A DNA stretch of 64,000 nt from Mycolicibacterium austroafricanum (lineage in GTDB: Bacteria; Actinomycetota; Actinomycetes; Mycobacteriales; Mycobacteriaceae). The stretch is taken from assembly GCF_902705885.1 (NCBI RefSeq), contig NZ_CACSIP010000076.1, positions 69,066-133,065 on the forward strand, written 5' to 3'. The notes under the pieces were generated by a model. The model did not search any database. It had not been told where the DNA came from and saw only the letters and a program-made list of their open reading frames with translations. Both the position numbers and the translations under genes were made by a program. This document shows positions 53,301 through 62,023 of the stretch, piece by piece. Numbering within the stretch: position 1 is the first letter of the stretch; each line of letters opens with the position of its first letter.

Positions 53301-53748
53301 CGAGGTCGCCGTCCCCGAGGACGAAGCGGCTCGACGAGTCCGAACGGGATTCCCCGGTCAGCCATTTGAGCACCAGGCCGGTGACGGTGCGTCCGGAGTC
53401 GCCGGCGTAGGTGACCGCGACGGCCGACCAGGCGGTGCCCTCGCCGCGCAGATACATCACCCGGCTGGTGCCGCCGTCGCTGCGTTGCCCCCATGCGCCG
53501 CGCACGTACTTGTCGACGGTGCGCCGGCCGGCACTGGATCCGGCGGCGGTGTTGTCGCCGGAGGCGTTGAAGTTGCGCCGGTTGAACGGCAGAAAGCCCA
53601 GCGAAATCGCGTCCAGCAGTGAGGATTTACCACTTCCGGAGGCGCCCGCGATCAGCGCTCCGCCCGCGCTGAACGGAATCGAGTGGTACCCGTCGAACAC
53701 GCCCCAGTTGATGACCTGCAGCCGGGACAGATGGAACTGCTCAGTCAT
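50344..53748 (-). CDS. jetC: JetC/MksB-like SMC ATPase
   Basis: ATG 53748 gives 1134 residues. Walker A GASGSGKS lies at 35-42. Long heptad-rich arms (LDTTVDQLDNEYEDVTRSLN, LLARVERNREASTDAEYAQK) meet a central hinge-like globular region. The C-terminal lobe has the ABC signature NSGGEQEKLMAFCLAGALSF and Walker B FAQLMLDEAFSKSDPQF. This is the MukB-like motor of Wadjet/MksBEF, which extrudes DNA loops to detect and cut closed circular DNA. It overlaps jetB by eight bases and follows jetA-jetB. No JetD nuclease gene follows: the next gene downstream is an MBL hydrolase on the other strand. Confidence 0.88.
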   Translation of the reverse strand: MTEQFHLSRLQVINWGVFDGYHSIPFSAGGALIAGASGSGKSSLLDAISLGFLPFNRRNFNASGDNTAAGSSAGRRTVDKYVRGAWGQRSDGGTSRVMYLRGEGTAWSAVAVTYAGDSGRTVTGLVLKWLTGESRSDSSSRFVLGDGDLDIEDVCNRWAAGRFDTGVFKCDGWRFTTKVESQYLAQLYATIGIRASDAAQQLLGKAKSLKSVGGLEQFVREFMLDEPGSLARLPEALKQIDPLVEARELLAVAQRKRKILGDIETIQQRYASESSDLGIIDLVDAPMVRAFTDHVRLAQCPTQIATLDTTVDQLDNEYEDVTRSLNLAKAEADSLNAQISGTSSSIGPLQSQVTAAETEAEQVSRRRNGYEDLLAAQGLDIPDSADEFWNLREELLAQATELLARVERNREASTDAEYAQKAARITRDEAAKELKRVEHVGSALPEFALTMREHICAAIGVEATELPYVAELMDLRPEQNRWRVAVEKVLRGAGLRLLVPDRHHAKVLRFVNDTNMRGRLALHHVRVNSFGAVPGEPEPNTLAGKLFTVDPTHPCAAEAVDIVSSAGDHICVDTPEVFSRFRRAVTDTGLYKDSDRLAIKDDRRPLKQSEYLYQGDVSAKINALTMDLAAAEETYQKARRAADEIAAQRQQWRDRAAACKAICEQYPQWSQIDIETADGHADRLREQYELLLAEHPDIEALNARADECWSQIQKLMTRRGAVQTRRDDLDGRRTQLLELSERLAPAADGRSRDEPRFVSEPLTELLNRYAAQIPVSLELLNPEPHREALFAAIKREREQLRESRRRSYDELARILNTFDTAFPDAVPNDSDDFDERVHDYVALCRHIDERELPEAYERMMRLVTEQAPDAILTLHRVAEQEARRISEQIDRVNTGLGAVEFNRGTRLTLRATPRALAAVSELTEIVRAISRRIAEVGLGDKQAILDQYADILRLRNRLASAAPEDRAWTRDALDVRNRFTFDCAEWDVSTDELIRTHSNAGDNSGGEQEKLMAFCLAGALSFNLAAPGDAGTNEANRPVFAQLMLDEAFSKSDPQFAQQALQAFRKFGFQLVIVATVQNATTIQPYIDSVVMVSKTEATGRNARPVATVATRTISEFNTLRQEMRSGARVPAGV

Positions 53749-54451
53749 CGATCGCAACTTCTTCCTGGTCCTGCGGGCTTTCGCCGCGCATCAGCAGCTC
53801 GAACTGCTGTTGGAGCTCGGTGATGACCGAGGCGGTCATGATCGCGGAGATCACCGGGCTGATGGTGTAGCTGTCCTCGTCGTCGCGGCTGCGGCGCAGG
53901 ATCTCCAGCCCGGCGAGCCGGGCGATGGCACCGTCGACGCGCGCGGTGAACGTGACCGCGTCGCGGTCGGTGTCGTTGAGCACGCCGGAGAACAATCCGT
54001 GCATCTCCTCCCGGCTGATCAGCACCGCCTGCCCGCCCGAGGCGCGCATCATCTGCGCCAGGTGCAGCGCCAGGATGGAGTCGTAGGTGCCCAGCGGCTC
54101 GCGGCGCAGAAGCTTGATGCCCCTGGCGGATTCGTAGCGGGCCTGCTCGACGAAGGCCACTGCGTCCGTTTCGAAGGCTCCGTCGACGACGCGCAGCATC
54201 AGGTCGAGCTCGGAGAGCCGGACACTGAGCTGGTCGCGGTACTCGAGCACCCAGCGGTAGACGTCGGCGTCGGTTTCGGCGCTGATGTAGCGACGGGTCA
54301 GCAGGTGCTGCAGCGCCCAGCAGGCACGGTCGGGCAGCTCGGAGACGTCCCCGTCGAAGCGTGGCCTGCGCTGGTGCGGCGGCCGGGTGGTGGAGTCCAC
54401 CTCCGGCAGCTGCGAGAACGCGGCGAAGTCGGCTTCGTGGTCGGTCGTCAC
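53741..54451 (-). CDS. jetB: JetB/MksE-like (DUF4194) protein
   Basis: GTG 54451 overlaps the jetA stop by four bases (GTGA). The 236-residue protein starts MTTDHEADFAAFSQLPEVDS. It contains a winged-helix-like body typical of DUF4194: ACWALQHLLTRRYISAETDA, YESARGIKLLRREPLGTYDS, LHLAQMMRASGGQAVLISRE, VDGAIARLAGLEILRRSRDD and VITELQQQFELLMRG. It acts as kite subunit linking kleisin and SMC parts. Confidence 0.86.
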   Translation of the reverse strand: MTTDHEADFAAFSQLPEVDSTTRPPHQRRPRFDGDVSELPDRACWALQHLLTRRYISAETDADVYRWVLEYRDQLSVRLSELDLMLRVVDGAFETDAVAFVEQARYESARGIKLLRREPLGTYDSILALHLAQMMRASGGQAVLISREEMHGLFSGVLNDTDRDAVTFTARVDGAIARLAGLEILRRSRDDEDSYTISPVISAIMTASVITELQQQFELLMRGESPQDQEEVAIDD

Positions 54452-55917
54452 TGTGCTGCTCCGACGAGGGTGGAGATCGGCTCGGTGAACATCAGATGCG
54501 GGACCTCGATTTCGCGGTCGTGGCCGTCGAGCGAGCGGAACCGGACCGTGCTGGACGTGCAGACCTCCGCCGCGGTGGGTTGCTTGAGCGCCCAGGACCA
54601 CAGCACGATGACGTGGCCCAGGTACGCGGCCTCCAGCAGCCCGACCGCGTCCGGGAGAGACACCGGACCGTTGGTGAGCGCGGAGTTGATGGTGTCCGAC
54701 ATCGCCGGCGCGTCGACCTGGGTGGTCAGGGCGGCGAAGCTGGTCAGGTCGATCTCGGTGCCGCCTGGCTGGGCCGGTCTGGGGTTGGACAGGTCCCCGA
54801 TCTTGAAGCTGAGCGCACCGACCGAGCTGATCGCGTGCCGGGCCAACGGGACGTCGATGTCCAGCCGGGAATCGGTCAGCGAGGTCTTGAGCAGGCCGCG
54901 CGCTGCGCCGATCGCCTCGTTGAGCTGACGGGCCAACCCGCGGCTCTGCTCCAGCGTGCCGAACGCGGTGAACCGCTTGACCCGCTGGGCGCAGCGCTGC
55001 TGGATCCGTTCGACCTCGTCGATCTGGTGGCCGACCAGCTCGAAGAATTCGGCCATCACCTTGCGCAGCGCCGGATCCAGGTCCGGCAGCGCCTCGGCGA
55101 CCGCGGCCACGTCGGCCTCGAATTCGGCGCGCTGGTCGGGGTCGTTGATCATCCGCAGGAACGCGCGGTGGGAGTCGCGGCCCTGGGAGTCCCACGCCGC
55201 CTGGTAGTCGGTGTACATCTGGCGCTGCCGGTCGCGGTAGGCGAGGTTGCTGTCGATGGGGTCGTCGAGGGCGGCGGTGGCCTGCTCGATCATCGTGCCG
55301 TACTGGCCGATGTCGGTGATCAGCCGTTCCATCTGCAGGGCGATGGCGCGGGCCTCGTCGTAGGAGTCGGTGACATCCGGGGCGGGCCGCTCCCCGGCGT
55401 CGAGTTCGTCGAGTTCGGCCTGCAGCAGCGTGATCTCGGCCTCGATGTGCTTGCGGACGCGTGCCGGGTCGTTGCCGACGCGCACGGCCACCTGCTTGAG
55501 CCGGGAGGCGATGCCGTTGATCGAGCCGCCGGTGGCGATGGTGTCGTTGCGCCGCATCCCGCGGACGAAGTCCAGCGCGCGGCGCGCGTCCTGGGTCAGG
55601 TAGCAGATGTTCTGGTCGTGGCGCTGGGCTCGGGTGTCCACGATGCGGTGCAGCCAGCCCTGGCTGGCCCAGGACTTGATCAACGCCAGCCCGGACTGCC
55701 CGTCGGGATGGTCGAGCTCGGCGAGGTCTTGCTCGAGCCGCACCACCAACTCGGTCTCGGGGACGGCGCCGCCGATGAGGTGGCGCTCCATCAGCGTCGC
55801 GTACAGCCCCAGATTCAGCGTGGCCAGCAGCCGCAGCGCGCGGGATCCCTGCACGTCACGGTTGAGTTCGAGCAGCTCAGCGGCCGACAGCGCAGCGCCG
55901 TCGGGGGTTCCGTCCAC
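54448..55917 (-). CDS. jetA: JetA/MksF-like kleisin (DUF3375)
   Basis: GTG 55917 behind GAGGAG gives 489 residues: MDGTPDGAALSAAELLELNR, then ALRLLATLNLGLYATLMERH, LVVRLEQDLAELDHPDGQSG, YLTQDARRALDFVRGMRRND, the family's helical middle (VRKHIEAEITLLQAELDELD) and a C-terminal winged domain. It matches DUF3375, the JetA/MksF kleisin. It is the first gene of a three-gene, fully overlapping operon (jetA-jetB-jetC). A TetR gene lies upstream on the same strand, 85 bases away. Confidence 0.87.
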   Translation of the reverse strand: MDGTPDGAALSAAELLELNRDVQGSRALRLLATLNLGLYATLMERHLIGGAVPETELVVRLEQDLAELDHPDGQSGLALIKSWASQGWLHRIVDTRAQRHDQNICYLTQDARRALDFVRGMRRNDTIATGGSINGIASRLKQVAVRVGNDPARVRKHIEAEITLLQAELDELDAGERPAPDVTDSYDEARAIALQMERLITDIGQYGTMIEQATAALDDPIDSNLAYRDRQRQMYTDYQAAWDSQGRDSHRAFLRMINDPDQRAEFEADVAAVAEALPDLDPALRKVMAEFFELVGHQIDEVERIQQRCAQRVKRFTAFGTLEQSRGLARQLNEAIGAARGLLKTSLTDSRLDIDVPLARHAISSVGALSFKIGDLSNPRPAQPGGTEIDLTSFAALTTQVDAPAMSDTINSALTNGPVSLPDAVGLLEAAYLGHVIVLWSWALKQPTAAEVCTSSTVRFRSLDGHDREIEVPHLMFTEPISTLVGAAQ

Positions 55918-56002
55918 GTGGGCTCCTCGATGCGTCTGGCGTCTTCGTCGGACGGTCCAAGATAGGTCACCGCGCCGACACGGGCGGCGCAGGGGTGAGG
56001 GG

Positions 56003-56596
56003 TCAGCACAGCCTGTCGTCGAGCACCGACAGTGCCTGCTCGAGCGCGGCCTGGGGCAGCGGGATGCCGTGTGAAGTCACCATGATCACGCCGACGATGG
56101 CGCTGGCCATGACCTGACGCTCCTGCTCGTCGGCAGGGCCGTCGGGCCGTCGCAGCAGTGCCGTGGCGACGAGGTCGGCCAGCCGAAGGTAGGCCGAGTA
56201 CACCAGCCCGCGCGCCTCGGGGACCGTGTAGAGGATCCGCTGACCGGTGAGGGCATCCTCGCGCTGGTCTGGGTCCAGCGACCCGAACACCGAGGTGACG
56301 GCGTGGCGATACGCCCGGACGTAACCGAGGTTGGCAGGGGCGTTGACGAAAGCCTCGACGATGGGCGAGATGTGGTCGTCGGACAACAGCAGCCCCTCTT
56401 TGCCGCCGAAATACCGGTACAGCGTGCGGGGTGACACCTCGGCGGCCGCGGCAATCTGTTCGACGGTGGTGTCGGCGTACCCTTGCTGCTCGAACAGGCG
56501 GAACGCCTCGCGGCGAATCGCCAGGCGGGTTCGCGTCTTCTTGCGCTCTCGGAGGCCTCCCGAGCGGTCTGACGACGCCGGATCAGTGCTGTTCAT
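56003..56596 (-). CDS. TetR-family transcriptional regulator
   Basis: The 197-residue protein MNSTDPASSDRSGGLRERKK has a canonical TetR HTH: RLAIRREAFRLFEQQGYADT, TVEQIAAAAEVSPRTLYRYF, GGKEGLLL. The C-terminal ligand domain is helical (YVRAYRHAVTSVFGSLDPDQ, AYLRLADLVATALLRRPDGP). It lies upstream of jetA on the same strand but with a gap of 85 bases; whether it regulates jetABC or a distant gene is unknown. Confidence 0.88.
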   Translation of the reverse strand: MNSTDPASSDRSGGLRERKKTRTRLAIRREAFRLFEQQGYADTTVEQIAAAAEVSPRTLYRYFGGKEGLLLSDDHISPIVEAFVNAPANLGYVRAYRHAVTSVFGSLDPDQREDALTGQRILYTVPEARGLVYSAYLRLADLVATALLRRPDGPADEQERQVMASAIVGVIMVTSHGIPLPQAALEQALSVLDDRLC

Positions 56597-56727
56597 CAGC
56601 GGGCGACGCTATCGGAAAGCAGCTCACCGTGCGCGCGCTTCAGTGCAGCTGCGTCGGCAGCGCACGTTCGGTAGCGCCGCATCGGGGTGCCTGAAACGGG
56701 CACCGCCCGGCGACGTCGACCCACGCC

Positions 56728-57033
56728 TCACTCCTTCTTGAGCATCCATGCCGGGATCCAGTGCGTCACCAGGTCGCACCTGGGACCGTGGCTGACCGGG
56801 TAGCTGACCAGTCCCCACCAATGGCCCTGCTCGCACATTCCCCAGCGGGTCAGTTCGCCGCGGACCACCTTGTGCATCTGCAACCCGAACGGGTGGTACC
56901 GGCCGTGGCTGTGCGGTTCGCGGGGGAACAGCGCGGCCAGATCCACCAGTACGTCCTGCGGTGGGTCGACCGCGCGGAAGACCACGGGGGTCGGCTGACC
57001 GCCGTGGCCGATGCTCTGCAGATCACCCACCAC
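56728..57033 (-). CDS. Small hypothetical protein (about 101 aa)
   Basis: The start is uncertain; a GTG at 57033 gives VVGDLQSIGHGGQPTPVVFR after a non-protein-like basic leader from ATG 57132. The body is Trp/His-rich (EPHSHGRYHPFGLQMHKVVR, GELTRWGMCEQGHWWGLVSY, GPRCDLVTHWIPAWMLKKE). No family or motif is recognised. It is divergent from the phytase-like lipoprotein gene. Confidence 0.5.
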   Translation of the reverse strand: MVGDLQSIGHGGQPTPVVFRAVDPPQDVLVDLAALFPREPHSHGRYHPFGLQMHKVVRGELTRWGMCEQGHWWGLVSYPVSHGPRCDLVTHWIPAWMLKKE

Positions 57034-57205
57034 TCGATCATATGTTCGACTGGATCGAGTGCGGTGTCGAAGCGGCGGAATCGTAGAAGTGGTACGGCGC
57101 GGCTGTTCAGCGATCCGTTGCCTCGTGTTCACCAGCTGACCGCCCTGCCATCACTCGCTCGCGCCAGGGTGGCTCGACGCAACGGCACAACTGAAGAGGT
57201 GACGC

Positions 57206-59539
57206 ATGACGGGGAATGTGGTGCGAGCGGCGACCGCGGTGACGGTCACAGCGCTGATGGTGGTCAGCTGCAGTACCGACAGCCAGGACGATGCCACTGA
57301 TTCGCCGGCACCCGACACGCCACGCGCCACCTCGCCGATCGACTGGAACCTGCCGGCGGCCCAGCGCTTCCACCGCACGTCGACCTACCCGGTGTACCTC
57401 AACAAGCCCACCGGGGAACCCGTCGAGGACGAGACCGTCGCCGAGATCTCCACGGTCACCCCCGACGGGAACACCGTCATCTACACCGACGCCGCCGCCA
57501 AACGCATCGGGTTTCTCGACGTGCGGAACCCCGCGCAACCCGTTGGCCTGGGCACACTTTCGCTGAGTGAACTCGGCAATGCCGACGACCAGCCCACCTC
57601 GGTGGCCGCCGTCGGCGAGTTCGTCCTGGTGGTCGTCGACACCACCGGTGGTGACTTCCCCAACCCGTCAGGGCGCGTCGACGTGGTGCGGGTGGGCGAC
57701 CGGACCCGGGTGCACAGCATCGACCTGAGCGGGCAACCGGATTCGATCGCGATCAGCCCGGACGGGTCGTTCGCCGCGATCGCCATGGAGAACCAGCGCG
57801 ACGAGGAGTTCACCCCGCCCGGCGGAGAGGAGGGGGACCTGCCGCAACCGCCGACGGGTTTTGTGCAACTCATCGATCTCGCGGGCGCCCCCACGGGCTG
57901 GACGCCGCGCCGGGTCGACTTCGACGTCGAGCAGGCCCGCGCCGCCGGACTCGACACCCCGGAGGACCTCGAGCCGGAGTACGTCAGCATCAACTCCCGC
58001 GGCCAGATCGCGGTCACGCTGCAGGAGAACAACGGCATCGCGGTGATCGACGGGCGCACCGGCGAGGTGACCCGGATCTTCTCCGCCGGAACCCGATCCG
58101 TCGACGGCATCGACACCGCCGAGGACGGCACGATCGACCAGACCGGCTCGATCCCGGACTCCCCGCGCGAGCCGGACGCGCTCGGCTGGATCGGCGACGA
58201 CCACGTGGCCACCGCCAACGAGGGTGACTGGAAGGGCGGTACTCGCGGCTGGACGATCTTCGACGCGAACACCGGCGAGGTGGTCTGGGACGCCGGCAAC
58301 AGCTTCGAACAACTCGCGGTGCGCGCGGGCCTGCACATCGAGAGCAGGGCCGAGTCCAAGGGGCCGGAACCGGAAGGCCTGGCGATCACCGAGATCGGCG
58401 GTCGACCCACGGCATTGGTGGCCTCGGAGCGCAGCAACTTCGTCGCCGTCTACGACGTCAGCGACGTGACCTCGCCGCAGTTCCGTCAGCTCCTACCGAC
58501 CACTCCCGGACCCGAAGGCATCCTGGCGGTTCCGTCCCGCAACCTGCTGGTCATCTCGTCGGAGGCCGACGACGCCGAGGCCCGGGTGCGCGCCGCGGTC
58601 AACCTCTACGGATTCGGCGACGAGTTCGCCGGTGACTCAACTCCTTTCCCGTCCATTGTCTCCGGTGACGTCGACGGGGTGCCGATCGGCTGGGGCGCAC
58701 TCGGCGCACTCAGTGCCGACCCGGCCGACGAGAACCGTCTCTACACCGCCACCGACATCGCCTACGGGCCGGCTCGGGTGCTCGGCGTGGACGTGGCACA
58801 GACACCGGCGTTGATCGACAGCGAGCTGGCGATCACCGAGGACGGGCAGCCGGTCGCCCTCGACGTCGAAGGCGTCTCGGCGCGACCCGATGGCGGGTTC
58901 GTGCTGGCCGTGGAGGGTGAAGAGGGACCCGGCAACGAGCTGGTGTACGTCGCCGCCGACGGCAGCATCGAGAACCGGGTGCCGCTGCCCGGTGATATCG
59001 CCGCCGAGCTGGGTGGTCAGGGAATCGAAGGTGTTGTCGTAGAGGGTGATACCGCCTGGGTTGCGTTACAGCGCGAGCTCCGCAGCGATCCGCCCGGGGT
59101 GGTCCGGATCGGGCGCTACAGTCCTGACGGAGACAGCTGGGAGTGGTTCGGCTATCAGCTGGATAGCACCGACGTCGAGGGCGACTGGATCGGTTTGTCC
59201 GAGATCGCGGTGTACGACGGCGCGCTGCTGGTGCTGGAACGGGACAAACTCAACGGCCCCGACGCGCGGGTGAAGGCGATCTACCGGGTGGCGATGCCCG
59301 ACGGGTCGGGTGTGACGTCGGCAGGGCAAGAGCCACAGGTTCTTTCGAAGACCCTGGCCCGCGACCTGCTCCCCGACCTCGCGGCGAGCAACGGCTTCGT
59401 GCAGGAGAAGGTCGAGGGCTTCGCGATCGCGGGTAACCAGAACCTCTACGTGGTCACCGACAACGACGGACTCGACGACGCCAACGGCGAGACCGTCTTC
59501 CTGGACCTCGGCCCGGCGGGGGAGGCACTCGGCGGGTAG
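57206..59539 (+). CDS. Lipoprotein with esterase-like activity of phytase domain
   Basis: The 777-residue protein starts MTGNVVRAATAVTVTALMVV with lipobox VVSC (Cys22), so it is a predicted surface lipoprotein. It has a beta-propeller-like first half (TVTPDGNTVIYTDAAAKRIG, SIAISPDGSFAAIAMENQRD, EPEYVSINSRGQIAVTLQEN) and an esterase-like phytase domain in the C-terminal half (VEGVSARPDGGFVLAVEGEE, LSEIAVYDGALLVLERDKLN, VEGFAIAGNQNLYVVTDNDG). Family members hydrolyse phosphoesters or esters; the substrate is unclear. Confidence 0.85.
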   Translation: MTGNVVRAATAVTVTALMVVSCSTDSQDDATDSPAPDTPRATSPIDWNLPAAQRFHRTSTYPVYLNKPTGEPVEDETVAEISTVTPDGNTVIYTDAAAKRIGFLDVRNPAQPVGLGTLSLSELGNADDQPTSVAAVGEFVLVVVDTTGGDFPNPSGRVDVVRVGDRTRVHSIDLSGQPDSIAISPDGSFAAIAMENQRDEEFTPPGGEEGDLPQPPTGFVQLIDLAGAPTGWTPRRVDFDVEQARAAGLDTPEDLEPEYVSINSRGQIAVTLQENNGIAVIDGRTGEVTRIFSAGTRSVDGIDTAEDGTIDQTGSIPDSPREPDALGWIGDDHVATANEGDWKGGTRGWTIFDANTGEVVWDAGNSFEQLAVRAGLHIESRAESKGPEPEGLAITEIGGRPTALVASERSNFVAVYDVSDVTSPQFRQLLPTTPGPEGILAVPSRNLLVISSEADDAEARVRAAVNLYGFGDEFAGDSTPFPSIVSGDVDGVPIGWGALGALSADPADENRLYTATDIAYGPARVLGVDVAQTPALIDSELAITEDGQPVALDVEGVSARPDGGFVLAVEGEEGPGNELVYVAADGSIENRVPLPGDIAAELGGQGIEGVVVEGDTAWVALQRELRSDPPGVVRIGRYSPDGDSWEWFGYQLDSTDVEGDWIGLSEIAVYDGALLVLERDKLNGPDARVKAIYRVAMPDGSGVTSAGQEPQVLSKTLARDLLPDLAASNGFVQEKVEGFAIAGNQNLYVVTDNDGLDDANGETVFLDLGPAGEALGG

Positions 59540-59562
59540 GTCTCAGGAGTACCCCGAAAGGT

Positions 59563-60669
59563 CTATCCCGCAACCGCCGCGCGGAACCCGTCGAGCACCT
59601 CGGCCCCTTCGGGCCCGTCCCACAGCACCTGGGTCAGCAGCAGGTCGGCGGTGCCGGTGCGCGGGTCGGTGCGCCACCCGGTGCCCAGGCCGCCGTCCCA
59701 GCCGTAGCGTCCGTCGGCTTCCACGCACAGCCCGTAACCCCAGCCCGCGCCGCCGAGGAACACGTCGGCATCGGCGCGTTGCTGCGGTGTCAGGTGATCG
59801 GTGGTCATCGCCGTCAACGACTCGGTCGAGATCAGCCGCCCGTCCCGCAGCGCATCGGTGAACGCGATCAGATCGTCGATCGTCGACACCAAACCAGCGG
59901 AGCTCAGCGGGAATTCGGGGACACCGGCCCACATGCCGTCGACTGGATCGAACACCGCGAAGCCGTCGTGGTGGCGTGCCAGCTGCGGAACGAAGCGGTG
60001 CAGCTTGTCGGGGCCCACGTGAAAGCCGGTGTCCACCATGCCCGCCGGGTGGAAGACCCGCTCGGTGAGCACCTCGGGCAGCGGGCGGCCGGCCACCCGC
60101 GACAGCAGCACCCCGAGCAGATCCGCCGGCGTCTGGTACAGCCAGCGGCTTCCCGGCGCGGCGATCAGGGGAAGTGCCGCCAGCCGCCGCACCCATTCGT
60201 CGGGCGGCGGCGGCGCATACCTGCCGGGCGGACCGTCGCTGCCCAATTGTGCTTCGGCGTAGGCCAACTGGATCGGGGCGTCCATCGGAAACCGCGGCAG
60301 CATGCCGTCACCGCACCGGAACGTCAGGACATCCTCCACGGTGACCTCGCGGGACGTGGGCACGGTGTCGTCCAGCGCCGCGTCCTCGGCCCGCAACACC
60401 GGCCGGCCGACGAGTTCGGGCAACGAGCGTGCGATCGGATCAGCCGGCGCGATCTCGCCGGAGTCCACCATGGCCAGTGCAGCCGCAGCGACGATCGGCT
60501 TGGAGATTGACGCGATCCGCATGATGGTGTCGCGCCGCAGTGGCGACCCGAAGCCGTCGTCACCGCCGACGTAGATCGCCGGCCCACGCCCGGGGGCCGT
60601 CACCGCGGCGATGGCGCCGGGCACCTTGCCCGCGGCGATCGCGTCGTCCAGCACCTGTTCGAAGCTCAT
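59563..60669 (-). CDS. Serine hydrolase, beta-lactamase/class C family
   Basis: The 368-residue protein MSFEQVLDDAIAAGKVPGAI has the catalytic SxxK as SISK (S54-K57) in RIASISKPIVAAAALAM, a Tyr in the second motif (QLAYAEAQLG or LYQTPADLLGVLLSR), and a third-motif region near the end (RYGWDGGLGTGWRTDPRTGT). This is the pattern of penicillin-binding-protein-like esterases (LpqF/EstB types), with no signal peptide. The substrate is unknown. Confidence 0.85.
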   Translation of the reverse strand: MSFEQVLDDAIAAGKVPGAIAAVTAPGRGPAIYVGGDDGFGSPLRRDTIMRIASISKPIVAAAALAMVDSGEIAPADPIARSLPELVGRPVLRAEDAALDDTVPTSREVTVEDVLTFRCGDGMLPRFPMDAPIQLAYAEAQLGSDGPPGRYAPPPPDEWVRRLAALPLIAAPGSRWLYQTPADLLGVLLSRVAGRPLPEVLTERVFHPAGMVDTGFHVGPDKLHRFVPQLARHHDGFAVFDPVDGMWAGVPEFPLSSAGLVSTIDDLIAFTDALRDGRLISTESLTAMTTDHLTPQQRADADVFLGGAGWGYGLCVEADGRYGWDGGLGTGWRTDPRTGTADLLLTQVLWDGPEGAEVLDGFRAAVAG

Positions 60670-60732
60670 ACCGGTACCGACCGTCCGGCCCGCCCGGAAT
60701 CATCGCGCGGTTCATCGCGTGGGTCTGGGCCG

Positions 60733-61860
60733 TCAGCTCAGCGGGAACCGCAGCCCCGCCACCGCCGTGCCGGTCCAGATGTCGGCGGTGACCTCCTCGG
60801 GACGCACCGCGATCACCTCGCCGCCCCTGTCGAGCACGGTGACCGCGATCCGCGACAGCAGGTCGTAGCCGTCGTCGTCATAGGTGATCGTGCCGTTGGC
60901 GTCGTCGAGCCGACCGAGGATGTCGACGGTGAAGTCGTACACCAGCGTCGAGACCGCCCCGGCGACCGCGGCCCGGCCGATGTCGACGAGGTCGGTGGCC
61001 ACCAGCCCGCGGGCCACTCCGTCACCGATGTCGTCGACGAGTCTGTTGGTGCGCTGCGCGTTCAGCGTCGACAGGGATTCGCGGATGGCGTCGTCGATCT
61101 GGTCGGGACGCAGCGAGTCGGGGGCGCCCGGAACCGGCACGATCTGGCGCTTGTGATCGAGGCCGCGGTACAGGTCGAGCAGGGGATCGGTGGCGAACAG
61201 GAACAGCGGTGTCTTCGCCGACGGATCACTGTGCCCCAGCTCGGATTCGACTGCCTCGGCGACACGTTTGGCGTAGGTCTCCAGCAGCACCTTCTTGCCT
61301 TCGTCGCCGACGAGCTTGCCCACGTGGTCGCGATCGCGGATCGTCGTGCGGTTGGTCGCGTCGGCGGCGTCGGTGGCGTACTCGCCGATCAGCGGAAGTT
61401 CCTCGGCGCGGGTGCTGGCGGTGGCCCGCCACAGATTCCACCCATTGGCCGACAACGTCAACGCGAACGCCTGCTGCGGGCTGGTGACCGCCCGCGCCAG
61501 CTGGCCGATGTCGAAGTACGCACCCACCTGTGACTGGTTCTGCAGCGCGTTGGGCAGGACGTACACCTCGTGGAAGTCGTCGGCGATGAAGATCGCCAGC
61601 GACCGGGACAGCCGCAGCCACAGGTCGGACTCGGCGATTTCGGTCCACCGGTCACGCAGTTGCTGCTCGACGGCATGGCGGCCGCCCCGCTCGCGGATGC
61701 TGCGCAGCGCACGGTCGACGGCGCTCTTGGCCGTCAGCAGGTTCTTCTCCCGCTGGTCGGGGACCGGCGAGGTCTCCACGTAGACCGTGATGGCGTGTTC
61801 GTGCGGCTCGCCGAGCCGCATCAGGGTGGCTGTGTCGGGCAGCTGGTATCGGGGCACCAC
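60733..61860 (-). CDS. Bacterial eRF1-like (baeRF) family protein
   Basis: The 375-residue protein MVPRYQLPDTATLMRLGEPH has the baeRF arrangement: VYVETSPVPDQREKNLLTAK (the conserved N-terminal strand-loop), FIADDFHEVYVLPNALQNQS, YFDIGQLARAVTSPQQAFAL and, in the C-terminal domain, FATDPLLDLYRGLDHKRQIV, GAVSTLVYDFTVDILGRLDD. The bacterial archaeo-eukaryotic release factor families are proposed ribosome- or RNA-linked proteins, some implicated in stress and mobile-element conflicts. The left 47-bp inverted repeat lies upstream of this gene. Confidence 0.75.
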   Translation of the reverse strand: MVPRYQLPDTATLMRLGEPHEHAITVYVETSPVPDQREKNLLTAKSAVDRALRSIRERGGRHAVEQQLRDRWTEIAESDLWLRLSRSLAIFIADDFHEVYVLPNALQNQSQVGAYFDIGQLARAVTSPQQAFALTLSANGWNLWRATASTRAEELPLIGEYATDAADATNRTTIRDRDHVGKLVGDEGKKVLLETYAKRVAEAVESELGHSDPSAKTPLFLFATDPLLDLYRGLDHKRQIVPVPGAPDSLRPDQIDDAIRESLSTLNAQRTNRLVDDIGDGVARGLVATDLVDIGRAAVAGAVSTLVYDFTVDILGRLDDANGTITYDDDGYDLLSRIAVTVLDRGGEVIAVRPEEVTADIWTGTAVAGLRFPLS

Positions 61861-61944
61861 TCACTCCTTTGTGTCGGGTGTGTTCTTTCCACCATAGGCA
61901 CGTGTTGGGAGTGCGCACCGCCGCCGAACTGCTCAGGGGTTGCG

Positions 61945-61991
61945 GCCGCGAAATATCATTCCGGGTCGTGATCCGACCGGAAATCACAGCC
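61945..61991 (+). repeat. 47-bp inverted repeat, left copy
   Basis: The arm starts GCCGCGAAATATCATTCCGG and ends ATCACAGCC. It is the reverse complement of 63081-63127, with the first 30 and last 9 bases identical and an 8-base variable middle. It sits between the baeRF gene start and the aldolase stop. Confidence 0.9.
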
Positions 61992-62023
61992 GTGGGACAA
62001 CTTTCGCGGCGCGGCGAAGCTGC

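Noticed and set aside
53741..55195. Extended 484-codon minus-strand frame containing jetB
   Set aside because: Its N-terminal half is the wrong frame through jetA; only the part from GTG 54451 matches a JetB protein.
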